Assembly: GCF_008935075.1 (NCBI RefSeq)
Contig: NZ_CP044545.1
Coordinates: 2,917,587 to 2,981,586, forward strand
Length of the DNA stretch: 64,000 nucleotides
Origin: Pradoshia sp. D12
GTDB lineage: Bacteria > Bacillota > Bacilli > Bacillales > Pradoshiaceae
Direction of reading: 5' to 3'
Made by a program: the position numbers and the translations under genes
The notes under the pieces: generated by a model
The model's database searches: none
What the model was told of the DNA's origin: nothing
Seen by the model: only the letters and a program-made list of their open reading frames with translations
Shown: in pieces, positions 8,449 to 17,245 of the stretch
Layout of the letters: each line of letters opens with the position of its first letter
Position numbering within the stretch: position 1 is the stretch's first letter

Positions 8449-8655
8449 GTGGAATTTAAATTAGAACTAATTGAAGACAAAGTTGAATTTTTCGAGGCAT
8501 CCTCAATTCAAAACCTTGAAAAACAAATCCAACAAAAAATAGATCAAAACAAAGCAATCATGCTATCCGTACACCACATATCCCACCAAATCCACACCAC
8601 CCCCGAAGGCAAACCCATATACACAGCCGTAGTACACTATAAACTAAAAAGCTGA
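8449..8655 (+). CDS. yrzA: YrzA-like protein (DUF2536)
   Basis: This protein of about 68 residues begins MEFKLELIEDKVEFFEA, matching the DUF2536/YrzA family of small Bacillus proteins of unknown function. GTG 8449 is the start because AAGGAGG lies eight bases upstream; an ATG at 8425 has no site. The conserved middle (SVHHISHQIHTTPEGKP) and C-terminal strand are intact. Its last codons and stop (AAAAAGCTGA) coincide with the conserved left edge of the structured repeat array that begins at 8651. Confidence 0.8.
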   Translation: MEFKLELIEDKVEFFEASSIQNLEKQIQQKIDQNKAIMLSVHHISHQIHTTPEGKPIYTAVVHYKLKS

Positions 8656-8772
8656 AGGGCCTTGTTCAGGAGTGAGGAGCATAAGACATAGGCTCGAAGG
8701 GGATGTTTCTCCCCCGTAGAGGCTATGCTTATGTCCCGAACTCCTAGGCCCTGAAGCTGGATTAACTAAAAA
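8651..8772. repeat. Structured repeat, copy R1
   Basis: First unit of the array. It folds into one long hairpin: GGGCCT (8657-8662) with AGGCCC (8746-8751), GGAGT (8669-8673) with ACTCC (8740-8744), CATAAG (8680-8685) with CTTATG (8728-8733), CATAG (8687-8691) with CTATG (8723-8727), and GGGGA with TCCCC at the tip. Confidence 0.9.
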
Positions 8773-8896
8773 GCTAAGACGACTGTTCAGGCCCGAAAAG
8801 CATAAGACGAATACTCGGAGGGAGACGCTCTTCCCTCCCGCAGAGTATTTGCTTATGGCTCGAGGGACTAGGAGTCGATGCTGGATTAACTAAAAA
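8773..8896. repeat. Structured repeat, copy R2
   Basis: A 124-bp unit. CGACT (8780-8784) pairs with AGTCG (8873-8877), CATAAG (8801-8806) with CTTATG (8852-8857), AATACTC (8810-8816) with GAGTATT (8843-8849), and GGGAG with CTCCC at the tip. The stems differ in sequence from R1 but occupy the same places. Confidence 0.9.
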
Positions 8897-9020
8897 GCTG
8901 AGACGACTGTTCAGACCCGAAAAGCATAAGACGAATACTCGGAGGGAGACGCTCTTCCCTCCCGCAGAGTATTTGCTTATGGCTCGAGGGACTAGGAGTC
9001 GATGCTGGATTAACTAAAAA
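8897..9020. repeat. Structured repeat, copy R3 (near-identical to R2)
   Basis: A 124-bp unit that differs from R2 at two positions only, so it is a recent tandem duplication. Confidence 0.9.
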
Positions 9021-9198
9021 GCTGAAACGGCTCATGTTAAGGAACGAAGACTAAAGGCGCCACGTCCTGTGGCAACGTCTTCATGACCAACATCCTGTTG
9101 GCCCGCATAAGACATAGGCTCGAAGGGGATGTTTCTCCCCCATAGAGGCTATGCTTATGTCCCGAACTCCTAGGCCCTGAAGCTGGATTAGATAAAAA
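9021..9198. repeat. Structured repeat, copy R4 (composite)
   Basis: The left part (9021-9104) is a different module with a nested hairpin: GAAGAC (9046-9051) with GTCTTC (9077-9082) enclosing GCCAC/GTGGC around a GTCCT loop, then CCAAC/GTTGG (9087-9101). The right part is nearly identical to R1 from CATAAG onward. Confidence 0.85.
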
Positions 9199-9323
9199 GC
9201 TGAAGGGCCTTGCTCAGCCGCGACAAGCATAAGAGGAGTTGCGTAGGGAGAACGCTTTTTTCTCCCGCAGCAGCTACACTTATGACTCGAGCGGTTAGGC
9301 CCTGAAGCTAGATTAACTAAAAA
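9199..9323. repeat. Structured repeat, copy R5
   Basis: GGGCCT (9205-9210) pairs with AGGCCC (9297-9302), CCGC (9218-9221) with GCGG (9291-9294), CATAAG (9228-9233) with CTTATG (9279-9284), and GGGAGA with TCTCCC at the tip. Confidence 0.88.
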
Positions 9324-9447
9324 GCTGAGACGACTGTTCAGGCCCGAAAAGCATAAGACGAATACTCAGAGGGAGACGTTCTTCCCTCCCGCAGAGTATT
9401 TGCTTATGACTTGAGGGACTAGGAGTCGAAGCTGGATTAACTAAAAA
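9324..9447. repeat. Structured repeat, copy R6
   Basis: A 124-bp unit of the R2 type with a few substitutions. Confidence 0.88.
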
Positions 9448-9620
9448 TCCAAAAACGGGTATATTAAGGAACAAAGACTAAAATCGTCACGTCCTGTGGC
9501 AACATCTTCATGACCTACATCTTTTAGGCCTCCGAAGCATAAGAGGAGGCACCGTAGGGAGCTTATTAGGGATTAAAGGCTTAAGTACACTACTTCGTGC
9601 GGCAACGCCTTTATGACCTG
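9448..9620. repeat. Degenerate repeat, copy R7
   Basis: Contains the second module again (CACGTCCTGTGGCAACATC) followed by truncated remnants including GCATAAGAGGAGGCACCG and a diverged echo (TGCGGCAACGCCTTTATGACC). It marks the right edge of the array. Confidence 0.7.
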
Positions 9621-9648
9621 CAGAAATGAATAATAGGAGGTGCTATTT

Positions 9649-10020
9649 ATGGGGAGAGAAATAAAGTTTGATGACGATAAGCATGAACTGATTTTAACTC
9701 TTACAGGTTTAACAACTTTTTTTGCTTTAAAACGAAAGATTCAAATGCCCTACCCTCTAATAAAAAATGTTTTAGTAGATTATTTCGACGCTCCTACACG
9801 GATGATACGGATGCCTGGTTCTTCTATTTCATTCTTAAATATTTATGAAGGAAGTTATAAATATCAGAATGAATGGTATTTTCTTTCATACAGCGGTAGG
9901 ATACCGTTGGTCATCATAGAATTGCAAGGACATAAAAAGTATAGATATATTATTTTCCAATGTGAAAATCCCACAAAAACCGCATCCGAGATTCGAACAC
10001 ATTTAAGAGATATTGACTGA
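9649..10020 (+). CDS. Uncharacterised protein of 123 residues, possibly PH-like
   Basis: ATG 9649 follows AGGAGG by eight bases. The product is rich in predicted beta strands (KHELILTLTGL, MPYPLIKNVLVDYF, SSISFLNIYEGSYK, EWYFLSYSG, IPLVIIELQG, YRYIIFQCENP) and ends in an amphipathic helix. This strand-rich layout with a final helix would suit a bacterial pleckstrin-homology-like fold, but I do not recognise the family. No signal peptide or membrane helix. It is isolated between the repeat array and a convergent terminator. Confidence 0.75.
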   Translation: MGREIKFDDDKHELILTLTGLTTFFALKRKIQMPYPLIKNVLVDYFDAPTRMIRMPGSSISFLNIYEGSYKYQNEWYFLSYSGRIPLVIIELQGHKKYRYIIFQCENPTKTASEIRTHLRDID

Positions 10021-10104
10021 CATGATACATCCTTTTTGAAATGGCTACGATTACCTCTTTGTATTTCCACTCTTCAAATTATCTGGATTTCCCTTAAAAG
10101 TAAC

Positions 10105-10136
10105 AATCAAAAAAGCTGCCAAACACGGCAGCTTTA
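10105..10136. terminator. Terminator shared by the 123-residue gene and yrrS
   Basis: AAAGCTGCC (10112-10120) pairs with GGCAGCTTT (10127-10135). The T run is better on the minus strand, so it mainly serves yrrS. Confidence 0.8.
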
Positions 10137-10153
10137 AAAGTATTTTTATTTGG

Positions 10154-10852
10154 TTAACTAGCTTTGTCATTCTTTATAAGTTTTTCTACCTTTGTCGGTT
10201 TCCATCCTTCACCATCAACCCATTCGATATATACACGATACGTGCTTGATCCATCTTTAGGTGATACAGTACCAATTGCCTTATTCGGTTCACCGCCATT
10301 TTGTAAATACCATAAGGTCATATTACTTTGATCTATGCCAGCTCCATAGGCAATGGCTTGCTCCATTTCATTCCAATCAGTGGAACCTTTCTCGTATTGT
10401 GTAACATGCTCTCCACTTTGTTCCGTACCTACTGGCTTCCATGAAGGATCAGAATACGCTTCTTCCACATTTCCATCAGAAGCTGTTTCTTCAACTTTCT
10501 CAGACTCTACTGCATCTTCAGATTCAGAGGAATCTTGATCAGCGTTTTGGTCTTGATCTTGGCCCTCTTCGTCCTCATTCTCAGATGCTTGCTCATCTTC
10601 ATTCATTGCAGTTTCTTCTTTGTCAGCTTCCTCTTTGTCAGCTTCGTCTTCTTTATTGGTTGCCGATTGATTACTTTCAGGATTGGTATCAGCCTTCTGA
10701 CTTGCCGGTTCATCATTATTACCTAAAAATATAGTAGCTCCCACAACGACAATAAGGAGAACGACAACTGTAATCAGTATATTGTAGACTTTGTTTACCT
10801 TTTTATCCTGACGTTTATCCATACGCGAAGGATATTTATCTTGCCTATCCAT
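10154..10852 (-). CDS. yrrS: YrrS-like membrane-anchored protein (DUF1510)
   Basis: This protein of about 232 residues has a basic cytoplasmic N-terminus, one membrane helix (ILITVVVLLIVVVGATIFL, about residues 26-44), a low-complexity acidic linker (Glu/Asp/Ser/Gln, residues about 50-135) and a folded C-terminal DUF1510 domain (DPSWKPVGTEQSGEHVTQY, DWNEMEQAIAYG, GDGSSTYRVYIEWVDGEGWK-type motifs). It lies directly downstream of pbpI, as in B. subtilis, which suggests a wall-related role. I use ATG 10852, eight bases after GAGGAGG. Confidence 0.88.
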   Translation of the reverse strand: MDRQDKYPSRMDKRQDKKVNKVYNILITVVVLLIVVVGATIFLGNNDEPASQKADTNPESNQSATNKEDEADKEEADKEETAMNEDEQASENEDEEGQDQDQNADQDSSESEDAVESEKVEETASDGNVEEAYSDPSWKPVGTEQSGEHVTQYEKGSTDWNEMEQAIAYGAGIDQSNMTLWYLQNGGEPNKAIGTVSPKDGSSTYRVYIEWVDGEGWKPTKVEKLIKNDKAS

Positions 10853-10939
10853 ATACACTTCCTCCTCAAATTTATAATAAAGATTATTTTAACATGGATA
10901 GGTAATCACTAAAAGTTATTCAATTTTTCGTCATATTTT

Positions 10940-12721
10940 TTATTCCAGGCCTCTTTTTTGATTAATTGCATGTATCCCATTGACCATTTGTAAGTATAAA
11001 GGAGTTACCGCACCCGACTTGCTCGCTGTATCCAGATTTACAATCACCATCGCATATTTAGGTTTTTGAAAAGGAAAATAACCTGCAAACCATTTATTGT
11101 ACATCTGTTTTGTTTTATCTTCCTTGGCCCCAATTTCTGCTGTTCCTGACTTACCAGCAACATCGTACTTGGCTGTATGTAGATTACCCGCAGTGGCATA
11201 TTTCCCTGTTGTTGTTACTACTCCTCTTAATAATTGCTGTAGCTTGCTGGCTGTTATTTTTGAAATGGCTTTACCTTCTATAGGCTGCTCTTTGAAGGTG
11301 GCAATGGTTAATCCGTCATCATCGACCGCTTTAGTGGCAGCTCTAGCCATCATTCTTTCACCGCCTCTGGCAATCGTGGCCATCATATTGGCGATGGCAA
11401 GCGGAGTTACTTTTACATTTAGTTGACCAATCGATGTATTCGCCACAAAATTCTCATCCTTCTTCATGGAGGATTCTGTCCATATGACCCCAGATTTTTC
11501 TTCCGGCAGTTGTTTAATGAGAGATGTATGGAATACACTTCCATTCCACCCAATTGGTTGAATTAAGCCAAGCCGCTCAGCATACTCTTCAATAAGATTC
11601 GGATTTTTATCTGCCAATTCCTTTCCCAGAACTCCAAAAACTTGGTTGCTGCTTAATGCAAACCCTCGCTTAAAATCAACCATTCCTAGCAATCTTCCTG
11701 TATTTTTATCAACAGGTCGCCCTAAATGATCCAAATTACCGTTAAATTCTCTTCCATTCAGGTTTAGGCCTTCTTCTATGGCAGCAGCTGCTATAACCGT
11801 TTTAAATACGGAACCAGGAGTCTGTGGAGTAATCATTTGATTATGGTTACCCTCATTGTTTACATCTTTATTTACAAGCGGTGTGGAAAACATAGTCAGA
11901 ATATCATTAGTCTCAACATCTAAAATGATGATTCCGCCTTTTTTCAGCCCACTATCATCAGCAACTTGTTCTGCAAGTTTTTGATAGTCCTGATCCAAAG
12001 TAGTCTGTATATTAATTCTTTCACCAGATTGACCTTCGTCCAAATAACGGATATCCACTCCAAACATTGGCAGTCCATTGGCTGCTTTGTGATAAACTAG
12101 TTTTTTACTGCCATTACCCTGCAGGAAGATCTGAAAGGCTTTTTGCAATCCTGTTTTCCCTACTTTTGTTTGATAATCAACCGGTGTATAGCCTATTTTA
12201 TTAGCTTCATCTATTTCATTCTTATTTAATGTCAGGGACCCTAGAAGATGGCTTGCTGAAGGATTTGCTATAACCTCTCTCTTCTTTACACCTATAATAC
12301 CTGGAATATGAAGATTGTTAATTTGCGCAATTTGGCTATCTGTTAATTCTGTTATACCTTTATTTTCATAAATAAATGGTTCCTCTTCACTCTTTATCCT
12401 TTGTAGTAGTATTTCTTTCTCTATCTCAAGAATGTCTGCCACTTTATCTGCAGGCCAATCTAAATGTTTAACAAATGGAAAGAGTACTAACACCGATTTG
12501 TCCTGATAGGATATCGACTTACCTTCTCTATCAAGAAATCCACCTCTCCCATCATCCAAAGTGATTTCGTCAATTCTTTGTCTCACACTATTCTCTAATA
12601 AATTTACCCGGTGTTTGGAATATTCCTTTGGCTTCACTATCTGTATATGTACCAGCTTGGCTATTAATAAAGTAAACAGCAATAGAAAAATAATTCCTGT
12701 CCCCAATATTCTTTTTTTCAT
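10940..12721 (-). CDS. pbpI: Class B penicillin-binding protein (transpeptidase)
   Basis: This 593-residue protein cross-links peptidoglycan outside the membrane. It has an N-terminal anchor helix (residues about 5-22), a dimerisation/non-penicillin-binding region, and a transpeptidase domain with the serine motif SVFK (in TPGSVFKTVIAAA), the SSN motif (ALSSNQVFG) and KSGT near residue 525. Length is close to B. subtilis PbpI, which is expressed in sporulation. AAGGGGTG precedes the ATG. It sits between greA and yrrS, conserved order. Confidence 0.93.
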   Translation of the reverse strand: MKKRILGTGIIFLLLFTLLIAKLVHIQIVKPKEYSKHRVNLLENSVRQRIDEITLDDGRGGFLDREGKSISYQDKSVLVLFPFVKHLDWPADKVADILEIEKEILLQRIKSEEEPFIYENKGITELTDSQIAQINNLHIPGIIGVKKREVIANPSASHLLGSLTLNKNEIDEANKIGYTPVDYQTKVGKTGLQKAFQIFLQGNGSKKLVYHKAANGLPMFGVDIRYLDEGQSGERINIQTTLDQDYQKLAEQVADDSGLKKGGIIILDVETNDILTMFSTPLVNKDVNNEGNHNQMITPQTPGSVFKTVIAAAAIEEGLNLNGREFNGNLDHLGRPVDKNTGRLLGMVDFKRGFALSSNQVFGVLGKELADKNPNLIEEYAERLGLIQPIGWNGSVFHTSLIKQLPEEKSGVIWTESSMKKDENFVANTSIGQLNVKVTPLAIANMMATIARGGERMMARAATKAVDDDGLTIATFKEQPIEGKAISKITASKLQQLLRGVVTTTGKYATAGNLHTAKYDVAGKSGTAEIGAKEDKTKQMYNKWFAGYFPFQKPKYAMVIVNLDTASKSGAVTPLYLQMVNGIHAINQKRGLE

Positions 12722-12785
12722 TTAACACACCCCTTACTGTTACCAGTTTCGACGGGGCTTGCCTATTTCAAACTATAATTGAACA

Positions 12786-12815
12786 AATAAAAAAGGCACC
12801 TAAAATAGGCGCCTT
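12786..12815 (-). terminator. Terminator of greA
   Basis: AAGGCGCCTA pairs with TAGGTGCCTT on the minus strand, followed by six T. Confidence 0.85.
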
Positions 12816-12839
12816 GCTGGTTCTTTCTTAAATTTCAAA

Positions 12840-13316
12840 TTATTGAACGGATACGATTACGACTTCCATATCTCCACCTGGAGTAGAAACCGTTACTTCA
12901 TCACCTGGTTTTTTTCCCATTAAACTGCGGGCAATAGGAGAATCATTTGAAATTTTATACTCAAATGGGTCAGCTTCTGCAGAACCGACAATTATATAAG
13001 TTTCTTCTTCACCATCAGGTAATTCTTTAAATGTTACGGATTTTCCTAATGTAACCGTTCCATCCTGAGATGCACCTGACTCAATAATTTGTGCATTTCT
13101 AATCATATTTTCAAGTGTAGTGATTCTTCCTTCAACAAATGCTTGTTCTTCTTTAGCAGAGTCATACTCAGAGTTTTCGGATAAGTCACCGAAACTGCGT
13201 GCAATTTTAATTCGTTCTACAACTTCTTTACGTTTAACCGTTTTTAAAAGTTCTAATTCTTTCTCTAATTTTTCTTTTCCCTCTTTAGTCATTGGGAATA
13301 CTTTTTCAGTAGCCAA
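12840..13316 (-). CDS. greA: Transcript cleavage/elongation factor GreA
   Basis: A 158-residue protein that enters the RNA polymerase secondary channel and triggers cleavage of backtracked transcripts. The N-terminal coiled-coil hairpin covers about residues 10-75 and carries the conserved acidic tip [17 protein letters not shown]. The C-terminal FKBP-like domain contains the conserved [18 protein letters not shown] stretch. Length is standard. It has its own terminator and lies between udk and pbpI. Confidence 0.98.
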   Translation of the reverse strand: MATEKVFPMTKEGKEKLEKELELLKTVKRKEVVERIKIARSFGDLSENSEYDSAKEEQAFVEGRITTLENMIRNAQIIESGASQDGTVTLGKSVTFKELPDGEEETYIIVGSAEADPFEYKISNDSPIARSLMGKKPGDEVTVSTPGGDMEVVIVSVQ

Positions 13317-13423
13317 AAAATTTCACTCCTTCTGTACTTTCACCATGCAGCACCAACCGCTCCATGTGATCATGTGTATATATATGCACTTAATAACTAT
13401 GTATATACCTTTATTGGTATAGG

Positions 13424-13453
13424 AATTGCGCGTTCTCAATCGAACGCGCAATT
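13424..13453. other. Perfect 12-bp inverted repeat downstream of udk
   Basis: AATTGCGCGTTC (13424-13435) is matched exactly by GAACGCGCAATT (13442-13453) with a six-base loop. No T run follows on either strand, so it is a poor intrinsic terminator. It may be a Rho-independent relic, an mRNA 3' end stabiliser for udk, or a protein site. Confidence 0.6.
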
Positions 13454-13574
13454 TACACTCATTGTTAGCTTAATTTCTTTTTATCGATTTGTCTATTAAT
13501 TTTATCAAAATTTTTTCAAAAATGAGTAACTTTTTTGTTATTTTTATGGAAATTGGTGTAAAAACAAAATATTC

Positions 13575-14207
13575 CTATAAAAGGGATTTTTGCTCCAAAA
13601 TCGTTTGGATTTTAGTACCAATTACATCAATAGCCACGTAATTGTGTCCGCCTTCAGGAATAATAATATCCGCATAGCGCTTAGTAGGCTCAATAAATTG
13701 GTTATGCATAGGACGTACCACAGATGTGTATTGTTCAATGACTGAATCAATTGAACGGCCCCGTTCTTTTATATCACGCATTAAACGACGTATTATACGA
13801 AGATCTGCATCGGTATCAACAAATAGTTTAATATCCATTATATCGCGTAATCTCTCATCTTCAAGTACCAAGATTCCCTCGAGAATAATAACGTCCTTAG
13901 GTTCAACAGGAATTACATCCTCAGAGCGTGTATGCATAGCATAATCATAAACCGGCTTTTCAATTGCTTCATAACGAAGCAATTTGTTGATATGCTCCAG
14001 CAATAGATCATTATCAAAAGCCAATGGATGATCATAGTTTGTCTTTAGTCGTTCCTCAAAAGGAAGATGGCTTTGATCCTTATAATAATAATCTTGTTCT
14101 AGAATCATGATGGAATGACCCTTGAATTTTTCATAGATTGCTTTTGTTACACTCGTTTTCCCTGAACCCGAGCCACCTGCAACCCCAATTACAATTGGCT
14201 TAGTCAT
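13575..14207 (-). CDS. udk: Uridine kinase
   Basis: A 210-residue enzyme of pyrimidine salvage that phosphorylates uridine and cytidine to UMP and CMP. The P-loop [17 protein letters not shown] is at the N-terminus, EQDYYYKD and NYDHPLAFD form the nucleoside site, and the lid region carries [13 protein letters not shown]. Length matches the family. It follows trhP2 with only two bases between stop and start, so it belongs to the trmR-trhP1-trhP2-udk transcription unit. Confidence 0.97.
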   Translation of the reverse strand: MTKPIVIGVAGGSGSGKTSVTKAIYEKFKGHSIMILEQDYYYKDQSHLPFEERLKTNYDHPLAFDNDLLLEHINKLLRYEAIEKPVYDYAMHTRSEDVIPVEPKDVIILEGILVLEDERLRDIMDIKLFVDTDADLRIIRRLMRDIKERGRSIDSVIEQYTSVVRPMHNQFIEPTKRYADIIIPEGGHNYVAIDVIGTKIQTILEQKSLL

Positions 14208-14209
14208 TT

Positions 14210-15481
14210 TTAGTTGTTCTCCTTCCTCATCATATCATATGGATGAACCGGTTGATCGACTTTTAAGCGGACAGTCATAAGCGGATGTCTTGCAGCATCT
14301 AATTCATTGCCGTCCTCATCCCAGATTGTTCCGACTGTTTGCGTAAAGTTTTCGATATTAGGTCCGAAAAATTCAATTTCGTCTCCCGGTTTAAAGTAAT
14401 TTCTTTGCTGTAACGTGACTATAGATGTATTTTCATCATACGATAAGACAAGCCCGGCAAAGTCATGCGTTGTTTTGTTATTATGATTGCCAAACATTTG
14501 CTCCTTATGGCTTGGTACACCTTCAAAGAATGCGGGAGCTGTTTCCCGATTCGCACACTTATTGAGCTCTGTAATCCATTCCTCTTTGAAAACAAAATTG
14601 TCCGGATCCGCACAATAAGTATCTATAACCTTGCGATAAACACTGACAACTGTTGCAATATAATGAATGGATTTCATACGGCCTTCGATTTTTAAGCTGT
14701 CGATTCCCATCTCTATCATAGTTGGGATGGATTCAACCAGTTTCAAATCTTTAGGACTCATCGCAAACGGTTGGTCTTCATCTTCAAATAATGGTTTTTC
14801 ACCATCTTCCGTATTAGCGAATAAATGATAATCCCATCTGCATGATTGGCAGCAGCCGCCTCGATTAGAATCACGGGCTGTCATATGGTTAGATAGCGTG
14901 CAGCGCCCTGAATAAGCAATACACATCGCCCCATGAATAAAGGTTTCAATTTCAATATCAACCTTTTCTTTCATTAGCTTGATTTCTTCTCCACTCGTCT
15001 CACGTGCCAAAACAACACGATCCAGCCCTTCTTCTTTCCAAAACTGTACAGCTTTCCAGTTTGATAAGGATTGCTGTGTACTTAAGTGGATTTCCAGCTT
15101 TGGAGCAGCCTTTTTACAGGTCTCAATTATTAACGGGTCAGCTACTATAATACCTGTTACTCCAGCTTCTTCAATCCCTTTTAAATACTCCGGAAGTCCA
15201 TCGATGTTCTCATTATGAGCAAAAATATTAGTGGTCACATATATTTTAGCGCCGTATTGTTTAGCAAACTCCACGCCTTCTTTCATTTCTGCCAATGAAA
15301 AATTTCCGGCATTGGAGCGCAATCCATATTCCTGACCGCCAATAAATACGGCGTCGGCACCATAACGGACAGCGATTTTTAATTTTTCCAGGTTACCGGC
15401 AGGAGCCAGTAATTCCGGTTTTTTTACAATAACGCGTTTTCCGTCAATAATCTCGGAAATTTTATTTTCTGACACGGACAT
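14210..15481 (-). CDS. trhP2: tRNA U34 hydroxylation protein, peptidase U32 family
   Basis: About 423 residues, matching B. subtilis YrrO/TrhP2. With TrhP1 it makes 5-hydroxyuridine at tRNA position 34 in a prephenate-dependent reaction. It starts [18 protein letters not shown], typical of U32 proteins, and has the signature [14 protein letters not shown] plus the cysteine pair [10 protein letters not shown], which may hold a metal centre. ATG 15481 is chosen (GGAGG eight bases upstream); the ATG five codons earlier overlaps that site. Confidence 0.93.
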   Translation of the reverse strand: MSVSENKISEIIDGKRVIVKKPELLAPAGNLEKLKIAVRYGADAVFIGGQEYGLRSNAGNFSLAEMKEGVEFAKQYGAKIYVTTNIFAHNENIDGLPEYLKGIEEAGVTGIIVADPLIIETCKKAAPKLEIHLSTQQSLSNWKAVQFWKEEGLDRVVLARETSGEEIKLMKEKVDIEIETFIHGAMCIAYSGRCTLSNHMTARDSNRGGCCQSCRWDYHLFANTEDGEKPLFEDEDQPFAMSPKDLKLVESIPTMIEMGIDSLKIEGRMKSIHYIATVVSVYRKVIDTYCADPDNFVFKEEWITELNKCANRETAPAFFEGVPSHKEQMFGNHNNKTTHDFAGLVLSYDENTSIVTLQQRNYFKPGDEIEFFGPNIENFTQTVGTIWDEDGNELDAARHPLMTVRLKVDQPVHPYDMMRKENN

Positions 15482-15502
15482 TCGGTCATCCTCCATTCCC
15501 TG

Positions 15503-16432
15503 TTAATAAACAGTCTCCTTGAAAAAGAAGCCTGTATCCAGCGATCTGTTTGCCGGTTGAATTTCTTCAGCTTTCTGCAGCAGTTCTTCCTTCTTATCTT
15601 CGTATAGATCCGGATTCTCTGCATATAAATCAATTGCCTCGCGATACAATTTGGTTACTTCAATAAGATAGTCAGAATCCTTTAAGATTCCATCAATTTT
15701 AAAGGAGTCTACCCCAGCATCGAGCATTTCTGCCAATTCATCAATAATGCAAATATCATTCGGACTCATAATATGAGTGCCGTTTTCATCTTCAAAGATT
15801 GGATATTTAGCGTTACGCTCAGGATCGTGCAGGAATAAGCTTTTTTGATCCTCCAGGCTATCCACTTTCATATTGCGGCCTTGGTAATTAAAGTAATTCC
15901 CGATAAGCGTCCGTTTTGACTGAAACATGGCTGTCATTCCATGCACCTGTACTTCAATCTCGACTTTGGCATGTTCTTTAATTTCAATGATAGCGTCCAT
16001 ATTAATTTCCCGGGCAAGGACTGCACGCTTAGCTCCTTTTGTTCCCCAGTAATTACACGTGAACCAGTTGGTCGCTGTTGTTTCTGTATTCCAATGCAGT
16101 GGCAGGTTCGGAGTTGCTTCACGAGCAGCCATCAAAACAGCTGGATCTCCAAAGATGACAGCATCAGCTTGATTGGCATCTAAGAAACGCAAATAATCGG
16201 ACAGCTCGTCCACTTTCTCATTATGGAAGATGGCATTCATAGCCACATATACTTTCTTTCCTTTTGAATGGGCTAGCTGGATTGCTTCTTTAACAGCCTC
16301 TCTGTTAAATTCTCCAGCCAGTCTCAGTCCATAACGTTGTTCCCCTATAACAAATGCATCTGCACCTGCATCAATTAATGGGATGATATCTTCAACCTTA
16401 GTAGGTGTTAGTAATAGCTCAGGGGTTTTCAT
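15503..16432 (-). CDS. trhP1: tRNA U34 hydroxylation protein, peptidase U32 family, short paralogue
   Basis: A 309-residue U32 paralogue (B. subtilis YrrN). It opens with KTPELLLTPTKVEDIIPLID and has the counterpart motif QVHGMTAMFQSKRTLIGNY, where the cysteines of the longer partner are lacking. It is thought to act with TrhP2 in forming ho5U34. Its start overlaps the end of trmR by four bases (ATGA), which shows translational coupling inside the tRNA modification operon. Confidence 0.93.
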   Translation of the reverse strand: MKTPELLLTPTKVEDIIPLIDAGADAFVIGEQRYGLRLAGEFNREAVKEAIQLAHSKGKKVYVAMNAIFHNEKVDELSDYLRFLDANQADAVIFGDPAVLMAAREATPNLPLHWNTETTATNWFTCNYWGTKGAKRAVLAREINMDAIIEIKEHAKVEIEVQVHGMTAMFQSKRTLIGNYFNYQGRNMKVDSLEDQKSLFLHDPERNAKYPIFEDENGTHIMSPNDICIIDELAEMLDAGVDSFKIDGILKDSDYLIEVTKLYREAIDLYAENPDLYEDKKEELLQKAEEIQPANRSLDTGFFFKETVY

Positions 16433-17082
16433 GCCTTTTCACCTCGTTTAATACTGATAGCCAAACCATCCCCGACAGGGATAATGACAGTATCAAAGTT
16501 TTCCTTATTCATGAGCCATTCATTATAGCCTTTTATTTTATTAACTAAATTTTTTGTTCGTTTAGATTCAATCTCTTCCTGTTCAAGAGCCACCAAGCCT
16601 TTAAAGAGAACATTATCGGAAAGGATAATTCCTCCCTCTGCCAAAGACTTTTCATATATTTCAAAGAAACGTTTATATTGTCCTTTAGCTGCGTCGATAA
16701 ATATACAATCAAAAGGTCCTTCTGGAGAGACAGCTGATTCTGTCTCAAGGGCGTCACCTTTTATAATCTTTATTCTACTCTTCATGTCCGCTCTTTCAAT
16801 AAAATGATGAGCTTTTTCAATACGTTCCTCATCTCTTTCAATTGTCAGTATTGAAGCTTCTGGCAGCGTATACGCCATTCGTAAAGCAGAATAACCAATT
16901 GCTGTTCCAATTTCTAAAATTTTTCGCGGCTTTTGGATTTTTAGAATCTGTAACATAGACTCCATACCGGTTAATTCCATAATCGGAACACCATTTTCCC
17001 TTGCATACTCTTCCATTTCACTTAATAAATCATTTCGGGAAGGTACAAGAGTCTGTAAATAGTGATCAAGATTCTTATTCAT
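16429..17082 (-). CDS. trmR: tRNA 5-hydroxyuridine methyltransferase
   Basis: This 217-residue SAM-dependent O-methyltransferase (YrrM) converts ho5U34 to 5-methoxyuridine, widening wobble decoding. The SAM motif is ILEIGTAIGYSALRMA, followed by an acidic residue in TIERDEERIEKA and the metal/catalytic segment FIDAAKGQYKRFFE typical of COMT-like enzymes. First gene of trmR-trhP1-trhP2-udk: the methylase and the two hydroxylation genes sit together as in B. subtilis. Confidence 0.95.
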   Translation of the reverse strand: MNKNLDHYLQTLVPSRNDLLSEMEEYARENGVPIMELTGMESMLQILKIQKPRKILEIGTAIGYSALRMAYTLPEASILTIERDEERIEKAHHFIERADMKSRIKIIKGDALETESAVSPEGPFDCIFIDAAKGQYKRFFEIYEKSLAEGGIILSDNVLFKGLVALEQEEIESKRTKNLVNKIKGYNEWLMNKENFDTVIIPVGDGLAISIKRGEKA

Positions 17083-17116
17083 CCTTATTCCTCCAAACCC
17101 TGTACTTTGCTTAATT

Positions 17117-17150
17117 CAAAAAAATGAGAAAGCCAGGTGGCTTTCTTTAA
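17117..17150 (-). terminator. Terminator of mltG
   Basis: On the minus strand GAAAGCC pairs with GGCTTTC around ACCT, followed by TCATTTTTTTG. It separates mltG from the trmR operon. Confidence 0.7.
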
Positions 17151-17245
17151 ATACATACACTATTTTTATGCACTTCGAATATTTTAGCATATTTAGGGGA
17201 AAGAAGCGAAACGTTTCTTCTCTTCCATAGTTCCCCTCCAAATGC

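Noticed and set aside
8651-9447. CRISPR array
   Set aside because: Units are contiguous, about 124 bp, with no unique spacers and no cas genes nearby.
8651-9620. Insertion sequence or transposon remnant
   Set aside because: No transposase fragment, no target duplication and no terminal inverted repeats in the usual sense; the hairpin arms vary together.
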